64,000 bases of DNA from Pedobacter nanyangensis (GCF_003313505.1 NZ_QMHO01000003.1:553155-617154); one strand, 5' to 3'. Shown: positions 52,919 through 61,887, counted from the first letter of the stretch. Numbers and translations: made by a program. The notes: generated by a model from the sequence alone, not told the origin.

Positions 52919-53335
52919 TTATTTTGACTTTACACTTCTCAACTGGCTTATTTCCTTTTTTAGGGCTTCTATCTGTAGCTGCTGTTCTTTAATGCTTCCT
53001 ACCAAAAGCGGAATAAGGGTTTCGTAATCTACCATTGGAACTGTAGCAGTTTTAGTACTGTTTTTTCCAGCGCTATATGTTTTTTGCTGATTAACCACTA
53101 ACTCTGGTGCAACTTTAGCTACTTCTTCTACCGCAAACCCACTTTGTTTTTGGGTGCTTAACTTCAATTTACCGGCCCAATCTTTATCGTAACTAAAATT
53201 GATTGGCGTAAGTTTTAAAACGGTATTTAAGGAATTATCTATCGAAGTAATTTCTGTTTGTTTAACTGTTTGTGCGTTGGTGTTAAAGGCAAAGCCAACC
53301 ATGGCAATAGCGCTCAATAAAAATAATTTTTTCAT
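52919..53335 (-). CDS. Small exported protein with a stand-alone endosialidase-chaperone (S74)-like region
   Basis: Protein of 138 residues from the ATG at 53335 (signal peptide MKKLFLLSAIAMVGFAFNTNAQ). The mature part reads like the C-terminal intramolecular chaperone of phage tail fibres and Bacteroidota adhesins: LNTVLKLTPINFSYDKDW, then GFAVEEVAKVAPELVV, then VDYETLIPLLVGSIKEQQ and a terminal coiled coil (IEALKKEISQL). There is no fibre domain before it. The usual SDxRLK motif with the self-cleaving Ser/Lys pair is replaced by TVKQTEI, so self-cleavage is unlikely. Function unknown. A frame start at 53362 would add nine residues. Confidence 0.7.
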   Translation of the reverse strand: MKKLFLLSAIAMVGFAFNTNAQTVKQTEITSIDNSLNTVLKLTPINFSYDKDWAGKLKLSTQKQSGFAVEEVAKVAPELVVNQQKTYSAGKNSTKTATVPMVDYETLIPLLVGSIKEQQLQIEALKKEISQLRSVKSK

Positions 53336-53452
53336 GTTGTTTTGTGGATGATGATGAGCCAACGATGATTGACCAGCAAATCATATTGATTCATCGTTTG
53401 TACATTTATATCTATTAAAATTTGGCAGTGGTTTGATTTTTCTGCTGTGGTT

Positions 53453-53767
53453 TTAAGCAAAATCGGGCGGAGGTGTAGCTAACTGGAGGTAAGCTTCCGG
53501 AAGGGCGGTTTTTATGTGGTCGTTTAAGTTAACCACAATTGATGTTCCCGGCTTTAAATAATAGCGGATTTTTTCTGGCAAGAAAAGATGATGTGAGGTT
53601 TCTTTCACATTTTCTTCACCACTTTCCGTATTGTTATCATTGGTATCGGTCATTTCTGTTTGCACAGCTACCTTACTATCCATTACAAAAACATGCACGC
53701 TATATACCAGGCCCAGCAAAAAGAGTAGGCAAAGCATCAGTAGGCTTCTAAGTTTTTGTTTTTTCAT
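53453..53767 (-). CDS. Small single-pass membrane protein of unknown function
   Basis: Protein of 104 residues from the ATG at 53767 (MKKQKLRSLLMLCLLFLLG). One hydrophobic helix (about 8-27) is either a signal peptide or an anchor. It is followed by a Thr/Asp/Asn/Glu-rich acidic linker (about 38-60), a short beta-rich stretch (KIRYYLKPGTSIVVNLNDHI) and a Pro-rich end (ATPPPDFA). I recognise no family. The minus-strand promoter is complete and ends four bases before the ATG, which strongly supports this start and that the gene is real. It lies 118 bases upstream of the S74-like gene on the same strand. Confidence 0.7.
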   Translation of the reverse strand: MKKQKLRSLLMLCLLFLLGLVYSVHVFVMDSKVAVQTEMTDTNDNNTESGEENVKETSHHLFLPEKIRYYLKPGTSIVVNLNDHIKTALPEAYLQLATPPPDFA

Positions 53768-53771
53768 GGAG

Positions 53772-53801
53772 CAAATATAAATCTTCAATTTTACTATGCA
53801 A
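53772..53801 (-). promoter_or_regulatory. Full consensus promoter four bases before the small membrane protein gene
   Basis: Minus-strand TTG (53799-53801), 19 bases, TATATTTG (53772-53779), then CTCC and the ATG at 53767. Both promoter elements and the usual spacing are present, so a leaderless or one-base-leader mRNA is predicted. Confidence 0.75.
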
Positions 53802-54033
53802 GCATATCTTTGTAAGATAACTGTCTAATTTTAAAATGGTTTTGTATTTTTTACATTACCTAAAGCCAGCTGCCTTCAAAATTCATCTGTCGTGATCAAA
53901 ATTAAATGGCCTCAGGCCACCTCACTGTTTCTTCTCGCAAAGCTCCCAGAAATACCAGGTTATGCCAAGCCCGCCACCTTCTTCCAGGCCTTGGAGGAGC
54001 GATCATTTTGCAATACCAATTAACTGGTATTCG

Positions 54034-54987
54034 CTAAAAAACAGCCTTTGCAATTTCCTTGGTTTGATCTGGCTTGCCCATGGTATAAAAATGCAATACC
54101 GGTGCTCCAAACTCGATCAGTTCTTTGCATTGTTTAACCATGGCGGCGGTTCCTATTTCTTTGGCTTCGGCATTGGTTTTAGCATGCGATAAGGCATCTG
54201 TCAGCTCATCTGGCAAGTCAATATGGAATATTTTGGGCAGTGCTGTTACCTGCCCCAATGTGCTAATTGGCTTTAAGCCTGGAATAATGGGTATATTGAT
54301 CCCGCTATCCCTACATTTCTGCACAAAATCAAAATATTTCTGATTATCAAAAAACATTTGGGTTACGATGAATTCTGCCCCCATATCCACCTTTTGCTTC
54401 AGGTACTTGAAGTCGGTATTCAGGTTGGGTGCTTCAAAGTGCTTTTCGGGGTAGCCCGCCACGCCTATACAAAAATCACTTTTGAAGGTTTCCACATCCT
54501 CATGGAGAAACTTTCCATCATTATGGTTTTTAATATGCTGGATAAGATCGGTAGCGTAAGCGTGTCCACCGGGCGTAGGCACAAAGGAACTGTCGGCCTT
54601 ACGGGCATCGCCTCTCAAAGCCAGCACATTGTCGATACCCAAAAACTGCAGATCGATCAGTGCATTTTCTGTTTCTTCCTTGGTAAAGCCGCCGCAAATC
54701 AGGTGCGGTACCGCATCAATTTTATATTTATGGATAATGGCTGCACAAATAGCAATGGTTCCCGGACGTTTGCGATAGGAAACCTTTTGCAATAAACCGT
54801 TGGGCTGTTCTTTGTAGATATAATCTTCCCTTAACGAAGTTACGTCGATAAAAGGCGGCTGAAATTCCAACAGCGGCTCTATACCATCGTAAATCCAGTC
54901 GATACTTTGGCCTTTAATTGGTGGTAAAAGTTCAAAGGAGAATAAGGTTTTTCCTTTTGCGTTTTTAATATGTTCTGTAATTTTCAT
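54034..54987 (-). CDS. metF: 5,10-methylenetetrahydrofolate reductase
   Basis: Reduces methylene-THF to 5-methyl-THF, the methyl donor for MetH. 317 residues, FAD-dependent TIM barrel. Family motifs: FSFELLPP near the N-terminus, VTSLREDYI, TIAICAAIIHKY, NVLALRGDARK and the FDNQKYFDFVQKC segment. Five 8-bp tandem units (54993-55032) lie five bases before the ATG. metH and the interrupted four-helix-bundle gene lie upstream on the same strand, so metF may share the SAM-controlled transcript; a separate promoter was not found. A short hairpin AATACCA/TGGTATT (54012-54031) follows the stop, without a T tract. Confidence 0.96.
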   Translation of the reverse strand: MKITEHIKNAKGKTLFSFELLPPIKGQSIDWIYDGIEPLLEFQPPFIDVTSLREDYIYKEQPNGLLQKVSYRKRPGTIAICAAIIHKYKIDAVPHLICGGFTKEETENALIDLQFLGIDNVLALRGDARKADSSFVPTPGGHAYATDLIQHIKNHNDGKFLHEDVETFKSDFCIGVAGYPEKHFEAPNLNTDFKYLKQKVDMGAEFIVTQMFFDNQKYFDFVQKCRDSGINIPIIPGLKPISTLGQVTALPKIFHIDLPDELTDALSHAKTNAEAKEIGTAAMVKQCKELIEFGAPVLHFYTMGKPDQTKEIAKAVF

Positions 54988-54992
54988 TAGAC

Positions 54993-55032
54993 GTTGTTTG
55001 GTTGTTTGGTTGTTTGGTTGTTTGGTTGTTTA
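54993..55032 (-). repeat. Five 8-bp tandem units before metF
   Basis: Plus-strand unit GTTGTTTG occurs four times exactly and a fifth time with one change (GTTGTTTA). On the metF strand it reads CAAACAAC. It forms the 5' leader of metF, ending five bases before the ATG. Confidence 0.9.
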
Positions 55033-55076
55033 GCCCTAAAGCCTAGTTAACGACAAGTCAATCAACTAATTTCTTT

Positions 55077-55439
55077 TTATTCCTTGTTTAAATACCTGAT
55101 ATACCCATTAATCAATTTTCCTAGAACTTCAATTTGTTGAATACTCTCATTCAATTGTACTTCCGAAAGGAGACCGATATCAAATGAAACATATATTTGA
55201 GTTTCTAATTCCTACAATGAACCTCTAGCAATGGCTAAAAATTGAATTGTTTCTTTTACATGTTGTCTTCCTGAACCTTCCGCAATGTTTGACGGTACAG
55301 AAACTGCACATCGCCTAATTTGAGAAGATAGCCCATATGTTTCTTCTTTTGGAAATGTAACCGTCAGCTTATAAATATAGGCTGCAAATACCCTTGCTGT
55401 CTTCCAGACTTCCAACTCAGTGTATTTTTGATATGCCAT
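55077..55439 (-). pseudogene. Four-helix-bundle (S23/IVP) gene interrupted by an amber codon
   Basis: The frame from the ATG at 55439 encodes a four helix bundle protein of the S23/TIGR02436 family (YTELEVWKTARVFAAYIYKL, SSQIRRCAVSVPSNIAEGSG). It stops at TAG (55212-55214) after IARGSL, exactly where the family has tyrosine. Reading through, the same frame continues as ELETQIYVSFDIGLLSEVQL and ends normally at a TAA (55077-55079), for 120 residues. So one base change separates it from an intact gene. The family's function is not known. It sits between metH and metF on the same strand. Suppression or a sequencing error cannot be excluded. Confidence 0.85.
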
Positions 55440-55494
55440 ATTAATTATAAAACTATGTTATTCCAAACAACAAAAAAACTAACTAACCAAACGC

Positions 55495-58400
55495 CTAGTA
55501 AGCCAAATTAGGCGCTAACCACCTTTCTACTTCCTCTATCGTTAAATCTTTTCGCAAAGCATAATCATCTATCTGCTCTTTAGTAATTTTTCCCAGACCG
55601 AAATACTTCGACTCTGGATGGGAGAAATAAAATCCACTTACCGCAGCTGTAGGATACATCGCATAGCTTTCGGTGATGCGTAAACCTATTTTCTCCTCGG
55701 CTTCCAGCAAAGCAAACAAGGTCCCTTTTTCGGTGTGCTCTGGACAAGCGGGGTAGCCTGGAGCCGGACGAATGCCAATATACTGTTCCTTAATCAGTTC
55801 GTCGTTGGAAAAATGCTCATCTTTAGCATAGCCCCAATAATCCTTACGCACCAGTTCATGCAATTTCTCGGCAAAGGCTTCTGCCAATCGGTCGGCCAAT
55901 GCTTTTACCATAATGCTGTTGTAATCGTCGTGATTTTTCTCATATTCAGCTACCAATTCATCACAACCAATACCGGCGGTTAAGGCAAAGCCACCAAAAT
56001 AATCTTCTACTCCGCTTTCTTTAGGGGCAATAAAATCAGCGAGGGCATAATAAGGCTGGCCATCTACTTTTTCTGCCTGTTGGCGCAAGGTATGTATGCG
56101 AACTTTATCGGCTTTGCCATTTTTCAGTTCAGGCGTAGCCCTTAAACTACTGCTCGCCACGTCAAGCTCAATATCATCGCCGATGGTGTGTGCAGGCCAA
56201 AAACCAAATACCGCTTTTGCTTTTAATAGTTTCTTGTCAACAATGCGTTTCAACAATGTTTGCGCATCATTAAAAAGCTTCCTGGCCTCATCACCTACAT
56301 TCTTGTCATCAAAAATGCGAGGATAGCTGCCCTTTAATTCCCATGTATGGAAAAACGGTGTCCAGTCAATATAGGATAACAATTCTTCCAGCGGATAATC
56401 TTCCAGAACTTTTGTACCGGTAAACGTTGGAGCCTGTGCAACCTGTGTTAAATCTATCCGGAATTTGTTTTCCCTAGCTTCTTCCAGGGTTTTAAAACGT
56501 TTATCGGACCGTTTGTTCAAATGCGCTTCACGGGCTTTATCGTATTCGGCCTTGATTTGGCTGATATAAGAATCTCTCAGTTCTCCATTCATTAAAGTGC
56601 TACAAACGGTTACACTTCTGGAGGCATCCAATACGTGGATAGCGGGGCCGGAATAGTTTGGCGCAATTTTCACGGCCGCATGTATCCGAGAAGTAGTGGC
56701 ACCACCAACAATCAAAGGAATGTTAAATCCTTCGCGTTCCATTTCTTTGGCAAAATGCACCATTTCATCTAGCGACGGGGTGATTAAGCCGCTTAGCCCA
56801 ATAATATCGGCATTAATTTCTTTGGCTTTTTTAATGATTTCCTGAGCAGGCACCATTACGCCCATGTCCACTATTTCGAAGTTATTACACGCCAAAACAA
56901 CGCCTACAATGTTCTTTCCGATATCGTGCACGTCACCTTTTACGGTAGCCATTAATATTTTACCAGCCGATGAGCTTTGCCCCGCATCGGGATTGGAGCG
57001 TTTCTCTTCTTCAATAAATGGCAGTAAGTAAGCAACGGCCTTCTTCATCACTCTTGCAGATTTCACCACTTGGGGCAGGAACATTTTGCCAGCGCCGAAC
57101 AAGTCGCCAACAATGTTCATTCCATCCATCAATGGGCCTTCAATCACTTGCAATGGTCGGTCATATTTTTGGCGAGCTTCCTCTACGTCATCATCCAAAA
57201 ACTCTACAATGCCTTTCACCAACGAGTGCGACAAACGTTCTTCTACCGTTCCTTGTCGCCAAGCTTCGTCTTTCACTACCACTTTGCCTTTATTTTTTAC
57301 CGTTTCGGCAAACTCTACCAATCTTTCGGTGGCATCTTCTCTACGGTTTAGGAGTACATCTTCTACCTTTTCTAAAAGCTCAGGTTCAATTTCCTGGTAA
57401 ACCTCCAACATCCCCGCGTTTACAATGCCCATATCCAATCCGGCATGGATGGCATGGTATAAAAATGCCGAGTGCATGGCTTCACGCACCACATTGTTCC
57501 CTCTAAATGAGAACGAAATATTAGATACCCCGCCACTTACTTTGGCATGGGATAAATTTTGTTTAATCCAGCGGGTAGCCTCAATAAAATCTACTGCGTA
57601 GTTATTGTGCTCTTCCAGTCCGGTAGCTACGGTTAAGATATTGGGGTCAAAGATGATATCCTGTGGCGGGAAACCGATTTCGTGTACCAAAATATCATAA
57701 CTGCGCTTACAGATCTCGATACGGCGTTGGTAATTATCTGCCTGCCCCTGTTCATCAAAGGCCATTACCACTACGGCGGCCCCATAGCGCATAATTTTGC
57801 GGGCATTACTTCTGAAAACATCTTCTCCCTCCTTTAAGGAAATAGAGTTAACGATACCTTTTCCCTGCAAACATTTAAGCCCGGCTTCAATAACGGTCCA
57901 TTTAGAGGAATCGACCATGATTGGCAGTTTGGCAATATCAGGTTCCGAAGCAATCAGGTTGAGGAACTTGGTCATTGCCGCTTCCGAATCGATCATTCCT
58001 TCATCCATGTTCACGTCAATAATTTGTGCGCCGCCTTCTACCTGTTGTAGGGCTACTGCAAGTGCTGCTTCATAGTCGCCACCTAAAATCAGTTTGGAGA
58101 ATTTAGGCGAACCTGTGATATTGGTTCTTTCGCCAATGTTCACGAAAATGCTTTCTGGCGTGATGGTTACAGGTTCCAATCCGCTTAAACGCAAATAGGG
58201 CTCAAGCACTGGTATTTTTCTGGGGCTAGCCTGAGCCGCCTTTTTAGCGATACAGCCAATATGGTCTGGCGTAGTACCGCAGCAACCACCTACAATATTT
58301 ACAAAACCAGAGGTGATGAAATCATCTACCAAATGTGCCGTTTCGTGTGGCAGCTCGTCGTAAGCGCCAAACTCATTAGGCAAACCTGCATTTGGATAAG

Positions 58401-59196
58401 CAGAAACGTAGCAAGCGGCTTTAGCGGCCAATTCTTCAATGTGCGGACGCATTTCTTTAGCTCCCAAAGCGCAGTTAAAACCAATACTCAGCGGATTAGC
58501 ATGTGCCACCGAATTGAGGAAAGCCTCTGCCGTTTGTCCAGACAAAGTCCTGCCCGAAGCATCGGTAATGGTTCCCGAAATCATGATCTCGAGCTTCCTG
58601 CCCACTACTTCTTCATATTGCTTAATGGCAGCAATGGCCACTTTTGCATTTAGGGTATCAAAAATGGTTTCGATAAGCAGTACATCCGATCCTCCATCAA
58701 CCAAGCCCCTGATTTGCTCATAATAAGCCTCAAAAAGTTCATCGTATGAAATGGCCCTAAAACCAGGATCGTTCACATCTGGCGATAGGGAAAGTGTACG
58801 GTTGGTTGGACCAATAGCGCCGGCAACAAAGCATTTCCTATCGGGATGTTTGGCCATGAATTCGGCAGTTGCCTCTTTAGCAATTCTTGCCCCTTCATAG
58901 CTCAGCTCGTACGAAAGCTCTTCCATTTGGTAATCGGCCATGGAAATGCGCTGCGTACTGAAGGTATTCGTTTCAATAATATCAGCACCAGCCTGCAAAT
59001 ATTCGGTATGGATAGCCTTAATAATATCTGGGCGGGTAATATTCAGCAGGTCATTATTTCCCTTTACATCGCAGGCATGGCCTGCAAAACGCTCGCCTCT
59101 AAAATCTGCTTCGGTTAGGGTATAACGTTGGATCATGGTACCCATGGCACCATCTATAATTAAAATACGTTTCTCTAGTTCTTCTCTAATGCTCAT
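55495..59196 (-). CDS. metH: Cobalamin-dependent methionine synthase
   Basis: Transfers the methyl group of 5-methyl-THF to homocysteine. 1233 residues from the ATG at 59196 ([20 protein letters not shown]). Complete four-module enzyme: homocysteine domain (about 5-320) with the zinc cysteines in [12 protein letters not shown]; pterin-binding domain (about 350-610, [11 protein letters not shown]); cobalamin cap and domain (about 640-880) with the cobalt-ligand motif DVHDIG; and AdoMet-reactivation domain (about 890-1225) with [17 protein letters not shown] riboswitch precedes it by about 170 bases. No cobalamin riboswitch was seen. metF lies downstream beyond the broken four-helix-bundle gene. 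Confidence 0.98.
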   Translation of the reverse strand: MSIREELEKRILIIDGAMGTMIQRYTLTEADFRGERFAGHACDVKGNNDLLNITRPDIIKAIHTEYLQAGADIIETNTFSTQRISMADYQMEELSYELSYEGARIAKEATAEFMAKHPDRKCFVAGAIGPTNRTLSLSPDVNDPGFRAISYDELFEAYYEQIRGLVDGGSDVLLIETIFDTLNAKVAIAAIKQYEEVVGRKLEIMISGTITDASGRTLSGQTAEAFLNSVAHANPLSIGFNCALGAKEMRPHIEELAAKAACYVSAYPNAGLPNEFGAYDELPHETAHLVDDFITSGFVNIVGGCCGTTPDHIGCIAKKAAQASPRKIPVLEPYLRLSGLEPVTITPESIFVNIGERTNITGSPKFSKLILGGDYEAALAVALQQVEGGAQIIDVNMDEGMIDSEAAMTKFLNLIASEPDIAKLPIMVDSSKWTVIEAGLKCLQGKGIVNSISLKEGEDVFRSNARKIMRYGAAVVVMAFDEQGQADNYQRRIEICKRSYDILVHEIGFPPQDIIFDPNILTVATGLEEHNNYAVDFIEATRWIKQNLSHAKVSGGVSNISFSFRGNNVVREAMHSAFLYHAIHAGLDMGIVNAGMLEVYQEIEPELLEKVEDVLLNRREDATERLVEFAETVKNKGKVVVKDEAWRQGTVEERLSHSLVKGIVEFLDDDVEEARQKYDRPLQVIEGPLMDGMNIVGDLFGAGKMFLPQVVKSARVMKKAVAYLLPFIEEEKRSNPDAGQSSSAGKILMATVKGDVHDIGKNIVGVVLACNNFEIVDMGVMVPAQEIIKKAKEINADIIGLSGLITPSLDEMVHFAKEMEREGFNIPLIVGGATTSRIHAAVKIAPNYSGPAIHVLDASRSVTVCSTLMNGELRDSYISQIKAEYDKAREAHLNKRSDKRFKTLEEARENKFRIDLTQVAQAPTFTGTKVLEDYPLEELLSYIDWTPFFHTWELKGSYPRIFDDKNVGDEARKLFNDAQTLLKRIVDKKLLKAKAVFGFWPAHTIGDDIELDVASSSLRATPELKNGKADKVRIHTLRQQAEKVDGQPYYALADFIAPKESGVEDYFGGFALTAGIGCDELVAEYEKNHDDYNSIMVKALADRLAEAFAEKLHELVRKDYWGYAKDEHFSNDELIKEQYIGIRPAPGYPACPEHTEKGTLFALLEAEEKIGLRITESYAMYPTAAVSGFYFSHPESKYFGLGKITKEQIDDYALRKDLTIEEVERWLAPNLAY

Positions 59197-59362
59197 GCGG
59201 TTGTGATAGTAAGTTGCTAGCATCAAGTATCAATCACCTTGATAAATGCACTAACTTCATACAGACAAATACATACCCTGCACTTCGGCGCTCGATATTT
59301 GAAAAACTATATGATCAATTAAAAGCCTATTAAAAAAGTCGGAAATGAGTATATCCGCTAAA

Positions 59363-59462
59363 CTTATCTTCTCTCGCCACTGCTGAGATTAGAAATTAGC
59401 ACCTTGTTGGCACAGGTTGCTAAGACTTCGCTGGGTCTAGTCCCTCCGTCTTTCTTAATAAG
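59363..59462 (-). ncRNA. SAM-I (S-box) riboswitch controlling metH
   Basis: On the minus strand the canonical S-box blocks appear in order: CTTATTAAGAAAGACGGAGG, GGGACTAGACCC, then AGTCTTAGCAACC, then CCAACAAGGTGCTAATT, then CAGCAGTGGCGAGAGAAGAT and the closing ATAAG that pairs with the opening CTTAT. All conserved joint regions of the SAM-I aptamer are recognisable. It is 166 bases upstream of the metH ATG. Binding of SAM should reduce metH, and perhaps metF, expression. The expression platform is unclear: a weak CGGA/TCCG hairpin followed by six T (59331-59358) is the best terminator candidate. Confidence 0.93.
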
Positions 59463-59467
59463 CAATG

Positions 59468-59498
59468 CAAAGGTGCAACATCCGCTTATCATTTCCAA
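59468..59498 (-). promoter_or_regulatory. Promoter of the SAM riboswitch-metH transcript
   Basis: Minus-strand TTG (59496-59498), a 20-base spacer and CACCTTTG (59468-59475, one change from TAnnTTTG) put the transcription start right at the first aptamer helix. Confidence 0.6.
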
Positions 59499-59521
59499 AA
59501 ATATCGGCGATACAACCCAAA

Positions 59522-59567
59522 TAAAATTACAAAGGCCATGCAAATCTGCACGGCCTTTGTAATTTTA
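59522..59567 (-). terminator. Intrinsic terminator after the BI-1 gene
   Basis: Perfect 16-base arms (59522-59537 and 59552-59567; left arm TAAAATTACAAAGGCC) with a 14-base loop that itself can form TGCA/TGCA. A/T-rich ends serve either strand; it ends the BI-1 transcript. Confidence 0.9.
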
Positions 59568-59582
59568 TTTGGTTGAACGAGA

Positions 59583-60341
59583 TTACTTTCTGCTTCCAAA
59601 AATACGTAGCAAGAAAAGGAAGATGTTCAAAAAGTCTAAATATAGAGACAAAGCGGCCACAATAGCCATCTTTTTACTTTCTACCTGTAACGCCTGTTCG
59701 CCGTTTGTTTCAAGCCCTTCCCCAATTCTTTTGATTTTCTGTACATCATAAGCAGTTAGGGCGGTAAATACAGCGATACCGATAAATGCCATGAACAAGC
59801 TAAACTGCTCGCTTTGGACAAACATGTTAATCAAACTTGCGATAACTAAACCTATAACGCCTACCATTAAAATAGGGCCAAACTTACTCAAATCAATATT
59901 GGTAGTGTAGCCCATAAATGCCATAATCCCGAATATTCCCGCCGCCGCTGCAAAACAGCTTACCACAGAGCCGGTAGTATATGCTAAAAGAATAAAGCTT
60001 AAGCTGATCCCTGTAAGTACGGCGTATAAAATAAAAATACCTACCAAGGCGCCATACGACAGTCTGCTTAAGCCAAAGCCCATGGTGAGTACCAAGCCAA
60101 GCGGTGCAAACATGGCAATATATCCAAAAATAGACATGCCCCCTTTACCTGTTTCTGGGTTATAGGTAATCAAGTATTGTAATAATCCCTCATTAGTGCT
60201 AAATAAATACGCCGCAACGGTGGACAAGCTCAAGGCCACAAACATCCAAGTGAACACGTTAGCGAAGAATTTTTTAGATACCGATTTTTCCTGCACAAAA
60301 ACCGACTGTTCTTGATATTGATAATTTTGTTGTTCCATCAT
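59583..60341 (-). CDS. Bax inhibitor-1/YccA family membrane protein
   Basis: Integral membrane protein of 252 residues with seven predicted helices (about 29-49, 72-90, 98-120, 125-147, 154-172, 180-198, 225-246). Motifs of the BI-1 family are present: a central GISLSFILLAY helix, AFMGYTTNIDLSKFG and FTALTAYDVQKIK near the end with the conserved aspartate. Homologues are calcium leak channels or protease-associated membrane proteins; its role here is not established. The first ATG (60341) and the next codon (60338) are equally possible starts. The last helix ends close to the C-terminus (FGSRK). Confidence 0.93.
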   Translation of the reverse strand: MMEQQNYQYQEQSVFVQEKSVSKKFFANVFTWMFVALSLSTVAAYLFSTNEGLLQYLITYNPETGKGGMSIFGYIAMFAPLGLVLTMGFGLSRLSYGALVGIFILYAVLTGISLSFILLAYTTGSVVSCFAAAAGIFGIMAFMGYTTNIDLSKFGPILMVGVIGLVIASLINMFVQSEQFSLFMAFIGIAVFTALTAYDVQKIKRIGEGLETNGEQALQVESKKMAIVAALSLYLDFLNIFLFLLRIFGSRK

Positions 60342-60375
60342 TAATTTAAATTGGTTAACGGTTAAAAGTACAATT

Positions 60376-60948
60376 TTAGTTTAATCTTTTTGTCAGCAGT
60401 TCCTCAACTTTTTTGTAAAACTGTAGTGGCTTTAGCTTACGCCAATGCATTTCGTCCAATTGTCCGCCAAAGTTGATGTAGTAGTCGATGCTGTTTTCCC
60501 GAAATTCTCTGATCACATGCTCATTGAAGTTAATACCAGCGATCCAGCCATCTTCGTCATCCACTTCCTGGAACCACTCTTCGTAGTAGCTGTCGTCTGA
60601 AGCATGGAAATTGAGCACATTTTCTCCAATAAGGATAAATTTATGGATGCCTTCGTCCATCATCAATTCCAAGATTTCCCTTTTCAAAATCATGATGTCA
60701 TTGGTGATGGCATCATTCCACTCACCAATCAGTTCAATAATGGTGTAATGCCTGTCATAGTCTGCATACAGCACCTTAAGGTAAAGTGTATTAGAACCAA
60801 AAAGGTCCCATTGGGGATGGATGAGGTAATTATATAGCTGTTTATCGTAATAAAACTCCGAGTATTCTGTATTATAGAAAGGTGAACGCTCGTCTTCCGC
60901 AGCGATATAATCGTCTCTCCACTGATAGTATGGTTCAATTTCGTGCAT
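60376..60948 (-). CDS. Conserved hypothetical protein, acidic and aromatic-rich
   Basis: Cytosolic protein of 190 residues, unusually rich in Asp, Glu and Tyr (DERSPFYNTEYSEFYYDKQL, DDSYYEEWFQEVDDEDGWI). No signal peptide, membrane helix or catalytic motif is visible, and I recognise no named family, although the coding quality is high. On the minus strand TAAATTTA, one base from the -7 consensus, lies four bases before the ATG. It is 34 bases upstream of the BI-1 gene on the same strand, which suggests an operon. Confidence 0.75.
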   Translation of the reverse strand: MHEIEPYYQWRDDYIAAEDERSPFYNTEYSEFYYDKQLYNYLIHPQWDLFGSNTLYLKVLYADYDRHYTIIELIGEWNDAITNDIMILKREILELMMDEGIHKFILIGENVLNFHASDDSYYEEWFQEVDDEDGWIAGINFNEHVIREFRENSIDYYINFGGQLDEMHWRKLKPLQFYKKVEELLTKRLN

Positions 60949-61083
60949 GGGGTAAATTTACAATTTTATCCTGTACGTGCATGGACCAAACGGCTTAAAA
61001 AAGTTAGCCACAAATACACAGATTTTATCTTTCACAATAAAAAATAGCTGTGTATCTGTGGCTATCTATAAAGGTAGCTGGCT

Positions 61084-61887
61084 TTATTTACTGGCCTCTA
61101 CCGCTTTACGTACGCTGCCGTATTTATTTAAAAGTTCCGCGGCCTGCTCCTCACCAATATTCAGTTCTTCCATCACCATGTGCGTACCCCTGTCTACCAA
61201 TTTATGGTTGGTCAACTGCATATCAACCATTTTATTTCCTTTCACGCGCCCCAGCTGGATCATCACGGTGGTACTTAACATGTTTAGCACCAATTTTTGT
61301 GCAGTTCCAGATTTCATGCGGGTTGAGCCCGTTAAAAATTCCGGACCAGCAACCACTTCTACTGGAAAATCAGATTCGGCAACCACCGGCCCGCCTGTAT
61401 TGCAAATGATGCAACCGGTTAACACCCCGTGTTTTCTAGCTTCTTTTAAACCACCAACCACATAAGGTGTAGTGCCCGAAGCCGCCAAGCCAACCAGCGA
61501 ATCTTTTTCATTGATGTCATATTCCTGAAGGTCTATCCAAGCCTGCTTGTCGTCATCTTCGGCAAACTCTACGGCCTTACGGATGGCGCTATCGCCGCCG
61601 GCAATGATACCCACCACCCAGTCAAATGGTACACCAAAAGTTGGCGGGCACTCCGAAGCGTCAACTACGCCCAATCTTCCGCTGGTTCCTGCACCAATAT
61701 AAAATAACCTCCCCCCGTTTTTCATCCGCTCGGCAACGGCTGTAGCCAACTGTTCTATTTGTGGCAAAGCCTTCTCAACCGCCAAGGGAACAAGCTTATC
61801 CTCTTCGTTAATGCCTTTTAAAACTTCAATTACCGACATTTTATCAATGTCTTTGTATTTAGATTCCTGTTCGGTTACTCTTTTCAT
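61084..61887 (-). CDS. murQ: N-acetylmuramic acid 6-phosphate etherase
   Basis: Splits the lactyl ether of MurNAc-6-phosphate to GlcNAc-6-phosphate and D-lactate in peptidoglycan recycling. 267 residues, shorter than the ~300-residue enterobacterial form but complete. The SIS domain shows LFYIGAGTSGRLGVVDASEC, then GVPFDWVVGIIAGGD, then VGLAASGTTPYVVGGL and TRMKSGTAQKLVLNMLST, with the catalytic glutamate in ASEC. A lytic transglycosylase that would supply anhydro-muropeptides is at 34109. No amgK, murU or anmK gene is nearby. Start ATG at 61887 agrees with the family. Confidence 0.95.
   Translation of the reverse strand: MKRVTEQESKYKDIDKMSVIEVLKGINEEDKLVPLAVEKALPQIEQLATAVAERMKNGGRLFYIGAGTSGRLGVVDASECPPTFGVPFDWVVGIIAGGDSAIRKAVEFAEDDDKQAWIDLQEYDINEKDSLVGLAASGTTPYVVGGLKEARKHGVLTGCIICNTGGPVVAESDFPVEVVAGPEFLTGSTRMKSGTAQKLVLNMLSTTVMIQLGRVKGNKMVDMQLTNHKLVDRGTHMVMEELNIGEEQAAELLNKYGSVRKAVEASK

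Larger units (their letters stand above)
59197..59582. other. 386-base regulatory region between BI-1 and metH genes
   Basis: It holds, in plus order, the metH leader (59197-59362), the SAM-I riboswitch (59363-59462), its promoter (59468-59498) and the BI-1 terminator (59522-59567). No extra gene is seen. Confidence 0.8.

Noticed and set aside
54993..55032. CRISPR-like array
   Set aside because: The repeats are 8 bases with no spacers; it is a simple tandem repeat.
54034..55076. Second SAM riboswitch before metF
   Set aside because: No S-box blocks occur between the four-helix-bundle remnant and metF.
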